From NCBI RefSeq assembly GCF_005876955.1, contig NZ_SSCL01000007.1:149872-213871 (forward strand): 64,000 nucleotides of DNA, given 5' to 3'. Positions within the stretch are counted from its first letter, which is position 1, and each line of letters opens with the position of its first letter. This document shows, one piece after another, positions 1 through 7,259 of the stretch. Origin of the DNA: Sinomonas gamaensis. GTDB lineage: Bacteria > Actinomycetota > Actinomycetes > Actinomycetales > Micrococcaceae. The notes beneath the pieces were generated by a model. It ran no database searches, was not told the origin of the DNA, and saw only the letters and a list, made by a program, of their open reading frames with translations. The translations under genes were made by a program, and so were the position numbers.

Positions 1-48
1 CACGACGCGAGCGTCCCCTTCGGCGACACCCACCAGCGCATCGCCTGA
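1..48 (+). CDS. 3' end of an unidentified CDS
   Basis: The first 15 codons of the window are open and end at TGA 46-48; the visible tail reads HDASVPFGDTHQRIA. A hairpin with a T-run follows directly, which supports this being a real gene end. Too little is visible to name the protein. It is convergent with the MFS gene that ends at 149. Confidence 0.45.
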   Translation, partial: HDASVPFGDTHQRIA

Positions 49-69
49 TTCCCTCACCGGCAACGCACG

Positions 70-114
70 GCGCCCGACGACTTCCCTTGGGAAGCCGCCG
101 GGCGCTGACGTTTT
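70..114. terminator. Hairpin terminator between convergent genes
   Basis: Nested inverted repeat: outer arms GCGCCCG (70-76) and CGGGCGC (99-105), inner arms CTTCCC (81-86) and GGGAAG (89-94), with TTTT at 111-114. It lies between the partial CDS and the convergent MFS gene and may serve both strands. Confidence 0.6.
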
Positions 115-150
115 CCGGGTGCTCCGGGTGCTCCGGGTGCTCCGGGTGCT
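115..150. repeat. Four tandem copies of a 9-bp unit
   Basis: CCGGGTGCT is repeated exactly four times at 115-123, 124-132, 133-141 and 142-150. The last copy runs into the stop codon (149-151, minus strand) of the MFS gene, so the array sits in the 3' untranslated region of that transcript. Confidence 0.9.
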
Positions 151-1810
151 AGGCCGCGGCCGGCTCCTTGAGCGCGGCCTTCGGGTCGCGCAGCTTGACG
201 TTCGGCAGCGCGAGCGTGATGAGGAACGCGACGACCATGAGGCCCGCCGCGGTCAGCATCACCGCGTCGACGGACTGCGAGAAGCCGTCCTTGATCGGGT
301 GGGTGAGGATCGAGTTGGCCTTCGAGAGCCAGCTCGTGTCGTTGAGGTTGTCCGTTCCGAGGCCGCCGGACGTGCCGCCCTTGAACAGGTCGAAGAGCGG
401 CTTGTTCACGGGGTCTGCGGCGACGGCAGGATCCCGCATCGTCTTGATGAAGTCGGCCTGATTGACGGCGTCCTTCATGGCGGAGCTGATTTTGTCCGCC
501 GCGAGGCTGAAGAGCATCGAGATGAAGACGGCAGTGCCGACCGCTCCGCCCATCGAGCGGAAGAAGGCGGCCGTCGAGGTCCCGACCCCCATGTCCTTCG
601 GCGGGACTGAGGTCTGCATCGCGAGCACGAGCGGCTGCATGCAGCAGCCGAGCCCCATGCCGAAGAACACCGCGACGACGGCCGGCACCCAGAGCGGAGT
701 GTCGACCGTGAGGACGAAGCCCATGGTCGTCGCGGCGCCGGCGAGCAGGAGCGTGCCGATCATCGGGAAGATCTTGAAGGTTCCGGTCGCCGAAATTGTG
801 CGGCCAGCGGTGATCGAGGCGGACATGATGCCCACCGTGAAGGTGATCATGAGCAGCCCGGCCTGGGTGGGCGTGAGGCCCTTCACCAGCTGCAGATACA
901 TGGGCAGCATGGCGATGGCGCCGAACATGCCGATGCCGATGATGAAGTTCAGCAGCGCCGAGAGGCTGAACTGGGCGCTCTTGAAGAGCCGCAGGGGGAT
1001 GAGTGCGTAATCGCCGGCGAACTTCTCGATGACCACGAACGCCGCGAGGCCCACGGCGCCGATGGCGTAGCAGACGATCGAGTTCGCCGACGCCCAGCCC
1101 CAGCCGCGGCCCTGCTCGGCGACGAGGAGGAGCGGCACGAGGCCGACTGTGATCGCTGCTGCGCCGAAGTAGTCGATCCGCTGGCGCGTGTGGTGCGCCG
1201 GCAAGTGAAGGAAGAGGAACACGGTCACCAGGGCCGCGATGGCCACGGGCACGTTGACGTAGAACACCCAGCGCCAGCCCGTGATCCACAGGATCTGGTC
1301 TGCGCCTGCGAAGGCACCGCCCACCACGGGCCCGAGGACCGAGGAGACGCCGAACACCGACATGAAATAGCCCTGGTACTTTGCGCGGTCCGAGAGCGGC
1401 ACGATGTCGCCGATGATGGCGAGCGCGAGCGCCATGAGGCCGCCGGCACCGAGCCCCTGAATGCCGCGGGCCACGGCGAGCTCGCTCATCGCGTGGACGG
1501 AGCCAGCGAAGATCGAGCCGGCGAGGAAGATCGCGATTGCCGCGATGTACAGGGGGCGGCGGCCGAAGATGTCCGAGAGCTTGCCATAGAGCGGCGTGCT
1601 CACGGTCGAGGTGATGAGGTAGGCAGTGGTGGCCCAGGCCTGAAGGCTCAAGCCGTCGAGGTCGTTGGCGACCGTGTAGATGGCGGTCGAGACGATCGTC
1701 TGGTCAAGGGAGGCAAGGAACATGCCGAGCATGAGCCCGACCATGACGCCCCTGATCTGACGCTGCGTGATGGCTCCCGCTGGAGCGGCGGAGGGTTCGG
1801 ATTGAGACAC
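149..1810 (-). CDS. DHA2-family MFS drug transporter (14 TM)
   Basis: A proton-driven multidrug exporter of the EmrB/QacA type in the cytoplasmic membrane. The 553-residue length and about 14 hydrophobic segments fit the DHA2 family. An N-terminal LASLDQTIVSTA segment is the DHA2 motif in TM1, followed by LYGKLSDIFGRRPLY, the MFS motif A loop, and GLGAGGLMALALAIIGDIV, motif C-like. The start is GTG at 1808-1810, with GGGAG just upstream. It is transcribed from the same strand as the sugar transporter that starts at 3367, with a 60-bp gap. Substrate is unknown. No adjacent TetR or MarR gene was seen for it. Confidence 0.85.
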   Translation of the reverse strand: MSQSEPSAAPAGAITQRQIRGVMVGLMLGMFLASLDQTIVSTAIYTVANDLDGLSLQAWATTAYLITSTVSTPLYGKLSDIFGRRPLYIAAIAIFLAGSIFAGSVHAMSELAVARGIQGLGAGGLMALALAIIGDIVPLSDRAKYQGYFMSVFGVSSVLGPVVGGAFAGADQILWITGWRWVFYVNVPVAIAALVTVFLFLHLPAHHTRQRIDYFGAAAITVGLVPLLLVAEQGRGWGWASANSIVCYAIGAVGLAAFVVIEKFAGDYALIPLRLFKSAQFSLSALLNFIIGIGMFGAIAMLPMYLQLVKGLTPTQAGLLMITFTVGIMSASITAGRTISATGTFKIFPMIGTLLLAGAATTMGFVLTVDTPLWVPAVVAVFFGMGLGCCMQPLVLAMQTSVPPKDMGVGTSTAAFFRSMGGAVGTAVFISMLFSLAADKISSAMKDAVNQADFIKTMRDPAVAADPVNKPLFDLFKGGTSGGLGTDNLNDTSWLSKANSILTHPIKDGFSQSVDAVMLTAAGLMVVAFLITLALPNVKLRDPKAALKEPAAA

Positions 1811-1870
1811 GGGAGGCTCCCTGGAGCTAGAGAGACGGAGGAACTGAATTCGTTGCTTTCCGTAACTATC

Positions 1871-3367
1871 CTACGGCCGGTTTTCTTCCCGGGATCCCCG
1901 CGAGGCCCGCACGAAAAGCGTCTCCGCCTGCTCGAGGGACATGCCGTTCGTCTCCGGGACCTTGGCGAGGACGAACACGAACGAGAGGGCAGCGAACGCG
2001 GCGTAGAGGCCGTACGTGAGTGGGAGCGACCACGCCGCCATGGGCGGGAACGAGACGGTGACAAGGAAGTTCGCGACCCACTGCGCCGCGGCCGCGATGC
2101 CGAGGCCGCGGGCCCTGATCGCCGGCGGGAAGATCTCGCCGAGGAGCACCCACACGAGCGGCCCCCACGAGGCGCCGAAGCACACCACGAAGACGTTGGC
2201 GGCGACCAGTGCTACAGGTCCCCACGCACCGCTCAGGGTGGGTTCGCCGTCGCGGATCGCCGCCGTCGAGAAGGCGAGGGCCATGAGCGCGAGGGACACC
2301 GCCATCCCCACCGAGCCGGCCAGGAGGATCGGCCGCCGCCCGATCCTGTCGACGAGCGCGATCGCCACGAGCGTGACGAGGATGTTGGTCACAGAAGTGA
2401 CCACCGAGATGGTGAGCGAGTCCTCCTCGCGGAAGCCGACGGACTTCCACAGCGTCGTCGAGTAGTAGAAGATCACGTTGATCCCGACGAACTGCTGGAA
2501 CACCGAGAGCGCGATGCCCACCCACAGGACGGGCTTGAGGCCGAACGCGGAGCCGCGGAGCGCCCCGCGCCTCTCAGACAGGCGGTCCTCCTCGATCGCC
2601 TGCCGAATGTCGCGGATCTCGCGTTCGACGTCGCTTCCGGGCGCGATGTCCTCGAAGACCGCGCGCGCCTTCTGCTCGTCGCCCCGGAGCACGAGGAAGC
2701 GTGGGGACTCGGGGAGCACGAAGGCGATCCAGCCGTACACGAGAGCAGGCACGGCCCCGGCGACGAACATCCAGCGCCATGCCTCGGCGCCGAACCACAG
2801 GGCGTGGCCCGCGCCGCCGGCCCCGTTGGCGAGCAGGGCGTCGCTGAGCAGCGCCGCGAAGATTCCTGTGGTGATGGCGAGCTGCTGGAGCGAGGCGAGC
2901 CGCCCGCGGAGGTGCCGGGGCGAGATTTCGGAGATGTACGCGGGAGCGATGACCGAGGCGAGGCCGATTCCGAGGCCGCCCACGAGCCGCCACGCGATGA
3001 GATCCCAGAGGCCCGCGGAGAGGCCGGTGCCAATGGCACTCGCGAGGAACAGGAGGGCGCCGAGCTTCATGGCAGGGATGCGGCCGAAGCGATCCGCGAT
3101 GGCACCCGCGAGCCAGGAGCCCCCCGCGCACCCCAAGAGGGCGATGGCGACGGCGAAGCCGGTCACCGCGTGCGAAAGCGCGAATCCGCTCTGGATCGCG
3201 TCGACGGCACCGTTGACCACCGACGAGTCGAAGCCGAAGAGGAAGCCTCCGACGGCTCCTGCGACCGCGAGGCCGATCACTTTCCGCGCGACTGGTTCCT
3301 TGGAATGGACACTCTGGGGTTCTACAGGCACAGGGCCACAGTCTGCCCACTTTCGGGCGACAGGCAT
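1871..3367 (-). CDS. Sugar porter family MFS transporter
   Basis: A 12-TM proton-sugar symporter (MFS sugar porter family), 498 residues from ATG 3367. Family marks: GGFLFGFDSSVVNGA in TM1, PAYISEISPRHLRGRL after TM4, PESPRFL before the central loop, QQFVGINVIFYYS in TM7 (sugar-binding QQxxGxN) and PETNGMSLEQ at the C-terminus. The open frame continues upstream to 3643 but that stretch lies antisense to the Lrp gene, so ATG 3367 is preferred. A start nearer KVIGLAVAG is possible. The divergent regulator begins 10 bp away and probably controls it. Exact sugar unknown. Confidence 0.85.
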   Translation of the reverse strand: MPVARKWADCGPVPVEPQSVHSKEPVARKVIGLAVAGAVGGFLFGFDSSVVNGAVDAIQSGFALSHAVTGFAVAIALLGCAGGSWLAGAIADRFGRIPAMKLGALLFLASAIGTGLSAGLWDLIAWRLVGGLGIGLASVIAPAYISEISPRHLRGRLASLQQLAITTGIFAALLSDALLANGAGGAGHALWFGAEAWRWMFVAGAVPALVYGWIAFVLPESPRFLVLRGDEQKARAVFEDIAPGSDVEREIRDIRQAIEEDRLSERRGALRGSAFGLKPVLWVGIALSVFQQFVGINVIFYYSTTLWKSVGFREEDSLTISVVTSVTNILVTLVAIALVDRIGRRPILLAGSVGMAVSLALMALAFSTAAIRDGEPTLSGAWGPVALVAANVFVVCFGASWGPLVWVLLGEIFPPAIRARGLGIAAAAQWVANFLVTVSFPPMAAWSLPLTYGLYAAFAALSFVFVLAKVPETNGMSLEQAETLFVRASRGSREENRP

Positions 3368-3370
3368 AAT
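3365..3370 (+). promoter_or_regulatory. -10 box for leaderless Lrp transcript
   Basis: CATAAT, one mismatch from TATAAT, ends 7 nt before GTG 3378, so transcription would start at the start codon. The box overlaps the ATG of the divergent sugar transporter (3365-3367), so the two genes share this point. Confidence 0.45.
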
Positions 3371-3377
3371 CAGGTGG

Positions 3378-4370
3378 GTGGAGGGGCGAGAATTCGACGA
3401 GCTGGACCGGCGCATCGTCGCGGCGCTGCAGGTCAACGGCCGGGCATCGTGGCGGCACATCGCGGACGTCCTCGGGGAGCCCTTCCGCACGGTCACCCGA
3501 CGCGGCCTCGCGCTCCTCGACTCCGGTGCCGTCCGGGTGGCGGGCCTCGCGGCCCTCGGCCCCACCCACCTGATCGAGCTGGACTGCGAGCCCGGGCGCC
3601 TCGAGGAGGTCGCCGCGGAGCTCTCCGCGAACCCGGACGTCATCTTCGTCTACGCGCTCTCGAGCCCCATGCGGCTCATCGTGGAGGTCCATGCAAGGCC
3701 GGGACAGCTCGCGTCCCTGGTGCTGGACGAGTTCCCGCACCTCGACGGCGTGGTGCAGGTGAGCGCCGCCCCGGTGATGGAGTACTTCCGGACAGTGGCG
3801 GACTGGCATCCGGGGCCGATCACGGAGGCAGAAGCCGCCAGACTGCGGGACGTCCCGCCGCCACAGGCGCGCCCCGTCGCCGCGGCTGACCTCGACGGGA
3901 TCGACCACCAGATCGTCCAGCTCCTCGTCGCAGACGGCCGCGTTCCGGTCGCCGAGCTCTGCGCCGCCGTGGGCCTGACCGCGCCCGCGGTGCGGCGGCG
4001 GCTCACAGGCATGCTCGAGCGCGGCGCGCTCTCCGTGCGCGCGATCGTCGACCCCGCAGACATCGGATTCCCCGTGGAGGCCGTCCTCTGGGCGCGGGTC
4101 GCGCCGTCGGACGTGCGCGAGGTGGGGCGGCTCGCCGCCGAGGCACCCGGAGTCCGCTACGCCGTCATGGCCGTCGGGGAGTTCCAGCTCATGGTCAACG
4201 TGACCGTCGCCGGCCTCGAGGAGCTGCGCTCGTTCCTCACCGAGAGCCACTGGACGGCGCGCGTCCAGGCGATCCGCACCTCGCTCGTGGTCCGGGCCTA
4301 CAAGCGCGGGGGCGTGGTCATGGACGGTCGGTCCCGAGCGCCTCGCGCATCGTCCTCGTCAGCGAGCTGA
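3378..4370 (+). CDS. Duplicated Lrp/AsnC transcriptional regulator
   Basis: A 330-residue DNA-binding regulator made of two Lrp/AsnC modules in tandem. Module one has an HTH near residues 5-50 (FDELDRRIVAALQVNGR) followed by a RAM-like ligand domain (VIFVYALSSPMRLIVEV). Module two has a second HTH (LDGIDHQIVQLLVADGRVPV) followed by VRYAVMAVGEFQLMVNV. Single-module Lrp proteins are about 150 residues, so this is the double form common in actinobacteria. Start GTG 3378 is chosen because the -10 box lies 7 nt upstream and the HTH begins at once. Its 3' end overlaps the convergent malQ by 53 bp. Likely target: the divergent sugar transporter (inference). Confidence 0.85.
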   Translation: MEGREFDELDRRIVAALQVNGRASWRHIADVLGEPFRTVTRRGLALLDSGAVRVAGLAALGPTHLIELDCEPGRLEEVAAELSANPDVIFVYALSSPMRLIVEVHARPGQLASLVLDEFPHLDGVVQVSAAPVMEYFRTVADWHPGPITEAEAARLRDVPPPQARPVAAADLDGIDHQIVQLLVADGRVPVAELCAAVGLTAPAVRRRLTGMLERGALSVRAIVDPADIGFPVEAVLWARVAPSDVREVGRLAAEAPGVRYAVMAVGEFQLMVNVTVAGLEELRSFLTESHWTARVQAIRTSLVVRAYKRGGVVMDGRSRAPRASSSSAS

Positions 4371-6489
4371 AGCGGGGGTTGCTCGCAAGGTCGTCGAGGA
4401 GCACAGCGGCGCCATCCGCATCCGCGAGCGGGATGCACCAGTTCCGGTACTGCTCATGCGTGGTGCCGGGCTGATTCTGGGTGCGCTTCTCGCCGACCGC
4501 GTCCACGAGGGCGACGCCGAGCAACGACGACGGCGTCAGCGCGGTGAACGCGTAGAGCGCCTCCACCGTGGGCTGAGTGTCCGCGACGGCGCCCTCTGCG
4601 AACGGCTCGGTCGAGACATCGCCGTCCACAACGGGAAGGAGCCCCTTCTCTCGCACCAGCTCGAGCACGGCCTCCTGCTCCGCTGCGGCGGCCGCGCGTT
4701 CCTCCTCGACGGGCCGGGCCAGCAGGCCCAGGGCTTCCCGGAGGGCCACGTGCTCGCCGGCGAGGTAGCCGGCGGTCGGCGGCAGGTCGTGGGTGTTGAC
4801 GCTCGTGAGGCACCGCTCGCGATACCGTTCGGGCGCAAGGGGGCGGTCGCCGTCGTACTCGAACCAGAGGATCGAGGTGCCGTAGATCGCGCGCTCGGCG
4901 AGGTAGTCCCGCACCCAGGGCTCGAAGACGCCGAGGTCCTCGCCGACCACGATTGCGCCGGCGCGCTGCGCCTCGAGGGCGAGGATGCCTACGAGGGCCT
5001 CGTGGTCGTAGTACACGTACGTGCCGTTCTCGGGGCCCTCGCCCTCGGGGATCCACCAGAGGCGGAACAGCCCGAGGATGTGGTCTATGCGGAGGCCCCC
5101 CGCATGGCGGAGGATTGTGCGGAGCATGTCCCGGTAGGCCGCGTACCCCGAGGCCTCGAGCCGGCGCGGATGCCACGGCGGCTGGCTCCAGTTCTGGCCC
5201 TGCTGGTTGAACACGTCCGGCGGCGCGCCGACCGTGACGCCGTGGGCGAGGACGTCAGAGAGCGTCCAGGCGTCCGCACCCGTGGCGCTGACTCCTACGG
5301 CGAGGTCATGGATGATCCCGAGATCGACGCCGGAGTCCTTCGCCGTGCGCTGTGCCGCTTCGAGCTGTTGGTCGCAGATCCACTGCAGCCAGCGGAAGAA
5401 CTCGATGCGCTCGCCGAGCCGTCCGTGAGCCTGCTCGAGATCAGCCCAGCCCGGGTCCCCTGGCGGGAGTTCCTCGGCAAGGGCGCACCAGAGGGCGAAG
5501 TCGTCGAGGCCCTGGCCCTGCTCCGACGTGAACTGCCGGTACTCGGCTTCCCGCTCCGGCGTTCTCGGCGCGGCGGCGATGAGCTCGAGGGCCTCCAGCT
5601 TCGCCGCGAAGCTGTCGTTGCGGTTCAGCAAATCGGCGGAGCGGTTCGCACGGCGCAGTGGCTCCGCGAGGGCCTCGATCCTGCCGCGGGCCTCGGCGTC
5701 GAGGCCGCCGTACTCGGGGATGTCCTCGACGCGGATGTAGAGGGGGTTCACGAACCGGCGCGTGACCGGCAGGTACGGCGAGTCCTCGAGGGGCGGCCGC
5801 GGCTCGGCGGCGTGCAGCGGGTTGACGAGCACGAAGCTCGCCCCCTCGGCCCCGGACAGGGCGGCGAGGTCTGCAAGGTCTCCGAAATCGCCGATTCCCC
5901 AGGAGCGCGAGGACCGTACCGAGTAGAGCTGCGCCATGATGCCCCAGCGGCGACGGTCCGTGAGGCGCCCGTTCGTTGCGAGCTGCGCGGGCGTGATGAC
6001 CAAGACGCACTCGGCACTCGTGTTCTCCGCCTCCGCGTGCAGGGTGTGCCATCCGAGCGGAAGGCTGCTGGGCACGGCGAACGTCGCGCGGCCCGTGAGG
6101 ACGCCGTCGATCTCGCGGGGTGCCTCGCCGTCGGCCACCTGCCGTACCTCGACGCGGGTGCCGTCCTCCGCACTGATCCAGACCTGGACTGACGTCCCGT
6201 GGGGCACGTGAACGTGCACCTCGGTCTCCCGACCCTCCCGGCCCACGACCACCGGCGGCAGGAGCCGGCGCCACGGCTCGAGCTCCGCATCGTGCAGTGC
6301 CGCGCGGGCGGCGTCGTCAGTCTCGGCATCGATCCCGAGGGCGCCGAGGACGGTCCGCAGGGTCTCGCGGGAGACGGGGCGTTCCGCGCCGTCCCAACCC
6401 CAGTACGAGGTGGCCACCCGGTGGGCAGCGGCCAGCTCGCGGAGGAGAGCGTCGTTGTGGTCGTGCTGGTTCTGCTCAGTTCCGGCCAT
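4318..6489 (-). CDS. malQ: 4-alpha-glucanotransferase (amylomaltase)
   Basis: Glycoside hydrolase family 77 enzyme that disproportionates maltodextrins, moving 4-alpha-glucan chains in glycogen and maltose metabolism; cytoplasmic. The 723 residues include the extra N-terminal domain of actinobacterial MalQ (residues 1 to about 180) and a catalytic barrel. Visible active-site segments: GGLRIDHILGLFRLWW (nucleophile Asp), VVGEDLGVFEPWV (acid/base Glu) and VNTHDLPPTAGYL (third Asp). Start ATG 6489 is preferred over the longer frame to 6570 because TACAGT ends 6 nt upstream, giving a leaderless transcript. Ends inside the convergent Lrp gene. Confidence 0.95.
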   Translation of the reverse strand: MAGTEQNQHDHNDALLRELAAAHRVATSYWGWDGAERPVSRETLRTVLGALGIDAETDDAARAALHDAELEPWRRLLPPVVVGREGRETEVHVHVPHGTSVQVWISAEDGTRVEVRQVADGEAPREIDGVLTGRATFAVPSSLPLGWHTLHAEAENTSAECVLVITPAQLATNGRLTDRRRWGIMAQLYSVRSSRSWGIGDFGDLADLAALSGAEGASFVLVNPLHAAEPRPPLEDSPYLPVTRRFVNPLYIRVEDIPEYGGLDAEARGRIEALAEPLRRANRSADLLNRNDSFAAKLEALELIAAAPRTPEREAEYRQFTSEQGQGLDDFALWCALAEELPPGDPGWADLEQAHGRLGERIEFFRWLQWICDQQLEAAQRTAKDSGVDLGIIHDLAVGVSATGADAWTLSDVLAHGVTVGAPPDVFNQQGQNWSQPPWHPRRLEASGYAAYRDMLRTILRHAGGLRIDHILGLFRLWWIPEGEGPENGTYVYYDHEALVGILALEAQRAGAIVVGEDLGVFEPWVRDYLAERAIYGTSILWFEYDGDRPLAPERYRERCLTSVNTHDLPPTAGYLAGEHVALREALGLLARPVEEERAAAAAEQEAVLELVREKGLLPVVDGDVSTEPFAEGAVADTQPTVEALYAFTALTPSSLLGVALVDAVGEKRTQNQPGTTHEQYRNWCIPLADADGAAVLLDDLASNPRFSSLTRTMREALGTDRP

Positions 6490-6495
6490 GGGCCC

Positions 6496-6501
6496 ACTGT
6501 A
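6496..6501 (-). promoter_or_regulatory. -10 box of malQ, leaderless
   Basis: On the minus strand TACAGT is followed by GGGCCC and then the malQ ATG. A 6-nt gap places the transcription start at or next to the start codon. The same TACAGT-GGGCCC arrangement occurs before the antitoxin gene at 59226. Confidence 0.45.
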
Positions 6502-6547
6502 GGCGGGGGATCCTTCCCGGAACCAGCGAGGAGTACCGTGGGCAGCT

Positions 6548-7081
6548 GTGACATCCGTGAACCGTTCCATGATCGAGATTCCTACCCGTGACGGCGTCGC
6601 TGACGCATACTTCGCTCACCCGGAGGACGGCGTACGCCACCCAGGCGTGCTCTTCTACATGGATGCGTTCGGGGTCCGGCCGCACCTCAAGGCGATGGCG
6701 GATCGGACCGGCTACTGCATGGGTGCGCGCCTCTCGCTGCGCACCGCGGGCGCCTACCCCGAGCGGGTGGCCGCTGCCGCGGGCTTCCACGGCGGCGGGC
6801 TCGCCACCGACGCCCCCGACAGTCCTCATCTCGTGGCCGACCGGGTGGCGGCCGAGCTCTGCTTCGGCCATGCCGATCAGGACCACTCCCTCCCGCCCGA
6901 GCAGATCGAGCGGCTCAACGCGGCGCTCACCGAGGCGCGCGTGCGGTTCCAGGCCGAGGTGTACGAGGGTGCGCGACACGGCTACACCCAGGCTGATACG
7001 TCGTCGTACAACGCCGACGCCGCGGAGCGGCACTGGAATGAGCTCCTCGCGCTGTTCGAGCGGACGCTCCCGCAGGCATAG
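6548..7081 (+). CDS. Dienelactone hydrolase family protein with internal deletion
   Basis: An alpha/beta hydrolase of the dienelactone hydrolase (DLH) family, which normally has 240-250 residues; this one has 177. The N-terminal part (GVLFYMDAFGVRPHLKAMADR) joins directly at residue 53/54 to the nucleophile elbow TGYCMGARL, so the 60-80 residues that usually lie between are missing in frame. The catalytic set Cys57 (GYCMGA), Asp (GHADQDHS) and His (GARHGY) is still present. Whether the shortened fold is active is doubtful. Start GTG 6548 is uncertain; GTG 6557 and ATG 6569 are in frame. A strong terminator follows. Confidence 0.75.
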   Translation: MTSVNRSMIEIPTRDGVADAYFAHPEDGVRHPGVLFYMDAFGVRPHLKAMADRTGYCMGARLSLRTAGAYPERVAAAAGFHGGGLATDAPDSPHLVADRVAAELCFGHADQDHSLPPEQIERLNAALTEARVRFQAEVYEGARHGYTQADTSSYNADAAERHWNELLALFERTLPQA

Positions 7082-7102
7082 ACGGCGCGCCGCAGACGCT
7101 CG

Positions 7103-7145
7103 GGACGGGTCCCACAACGCTTGGTTGTGGGGCCCCGTCCTTTTT
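7103..7145 (+). terminator. Rho-independent terminator
   Basis: Long stem: GGACGGG (7103-7109) plus CCCACAAC pair with GTTGTGGG and CCCCGTCC (ending 7140), around a 5-nt loop, followed directly by TTTTT (7141-7145). Ends the dienelactone hydrolase transcript. Confidence 0.9.
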
Positions 7146-7155
7146 CGGTGGGGTC

Positions 7156-7184
7156 TGGTCAAATGTGAGTCAGAGCACTACCTT
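7156..7184 (+). promoter_or_regulatory. Candidate promoter of the amidase operon
   Basis: TGGTCA (7156-7161), a 17-bp spacer, and TACCTT (7179-7184) lie in the visibly AT-richer gap between the terminator and the amidase. The predicted start near 7191 leaves a short leader containing the small ORF at 7215. Confidence 0.35.
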
Positions 7185-7214
7185 GGTTCATTGTACCCAT
7201 CAGATGAGGTCTTG

Positions 7215-7259
7215 ATGGCTCAATACGAAAGAGGCCAAGAAGAAAATGACTCGCAATGA
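7215..7259 (+). CDS. Possible 14-codon leader peptide upstream of amidase
   Basis: ATG 7215 opens a frame reading MAQYERGQEENDSQ with TGA at 7257-7259. That stop overlaps the amidase ATG (7256-7258) as ATGA, so the amidase could be translated by re-initiation. GAGG at 7206-7209 is a plausible ribosome site 5 nt before this ATG, while the amidase itself has only a weak one. The segment is much less GC-rich than its surroundings. It may be chance. Confidence 0.3.
   Translation: MAQYERGQEENDSQ

Noticed and set aside
1190..3889. 899-codon open frame on the plus strand
   Set aside because: It lies antisense to two well-supported MFS genes; composition is Arg/Glu/His/Gly-rich, the usual shadow in GC-rich DNA.
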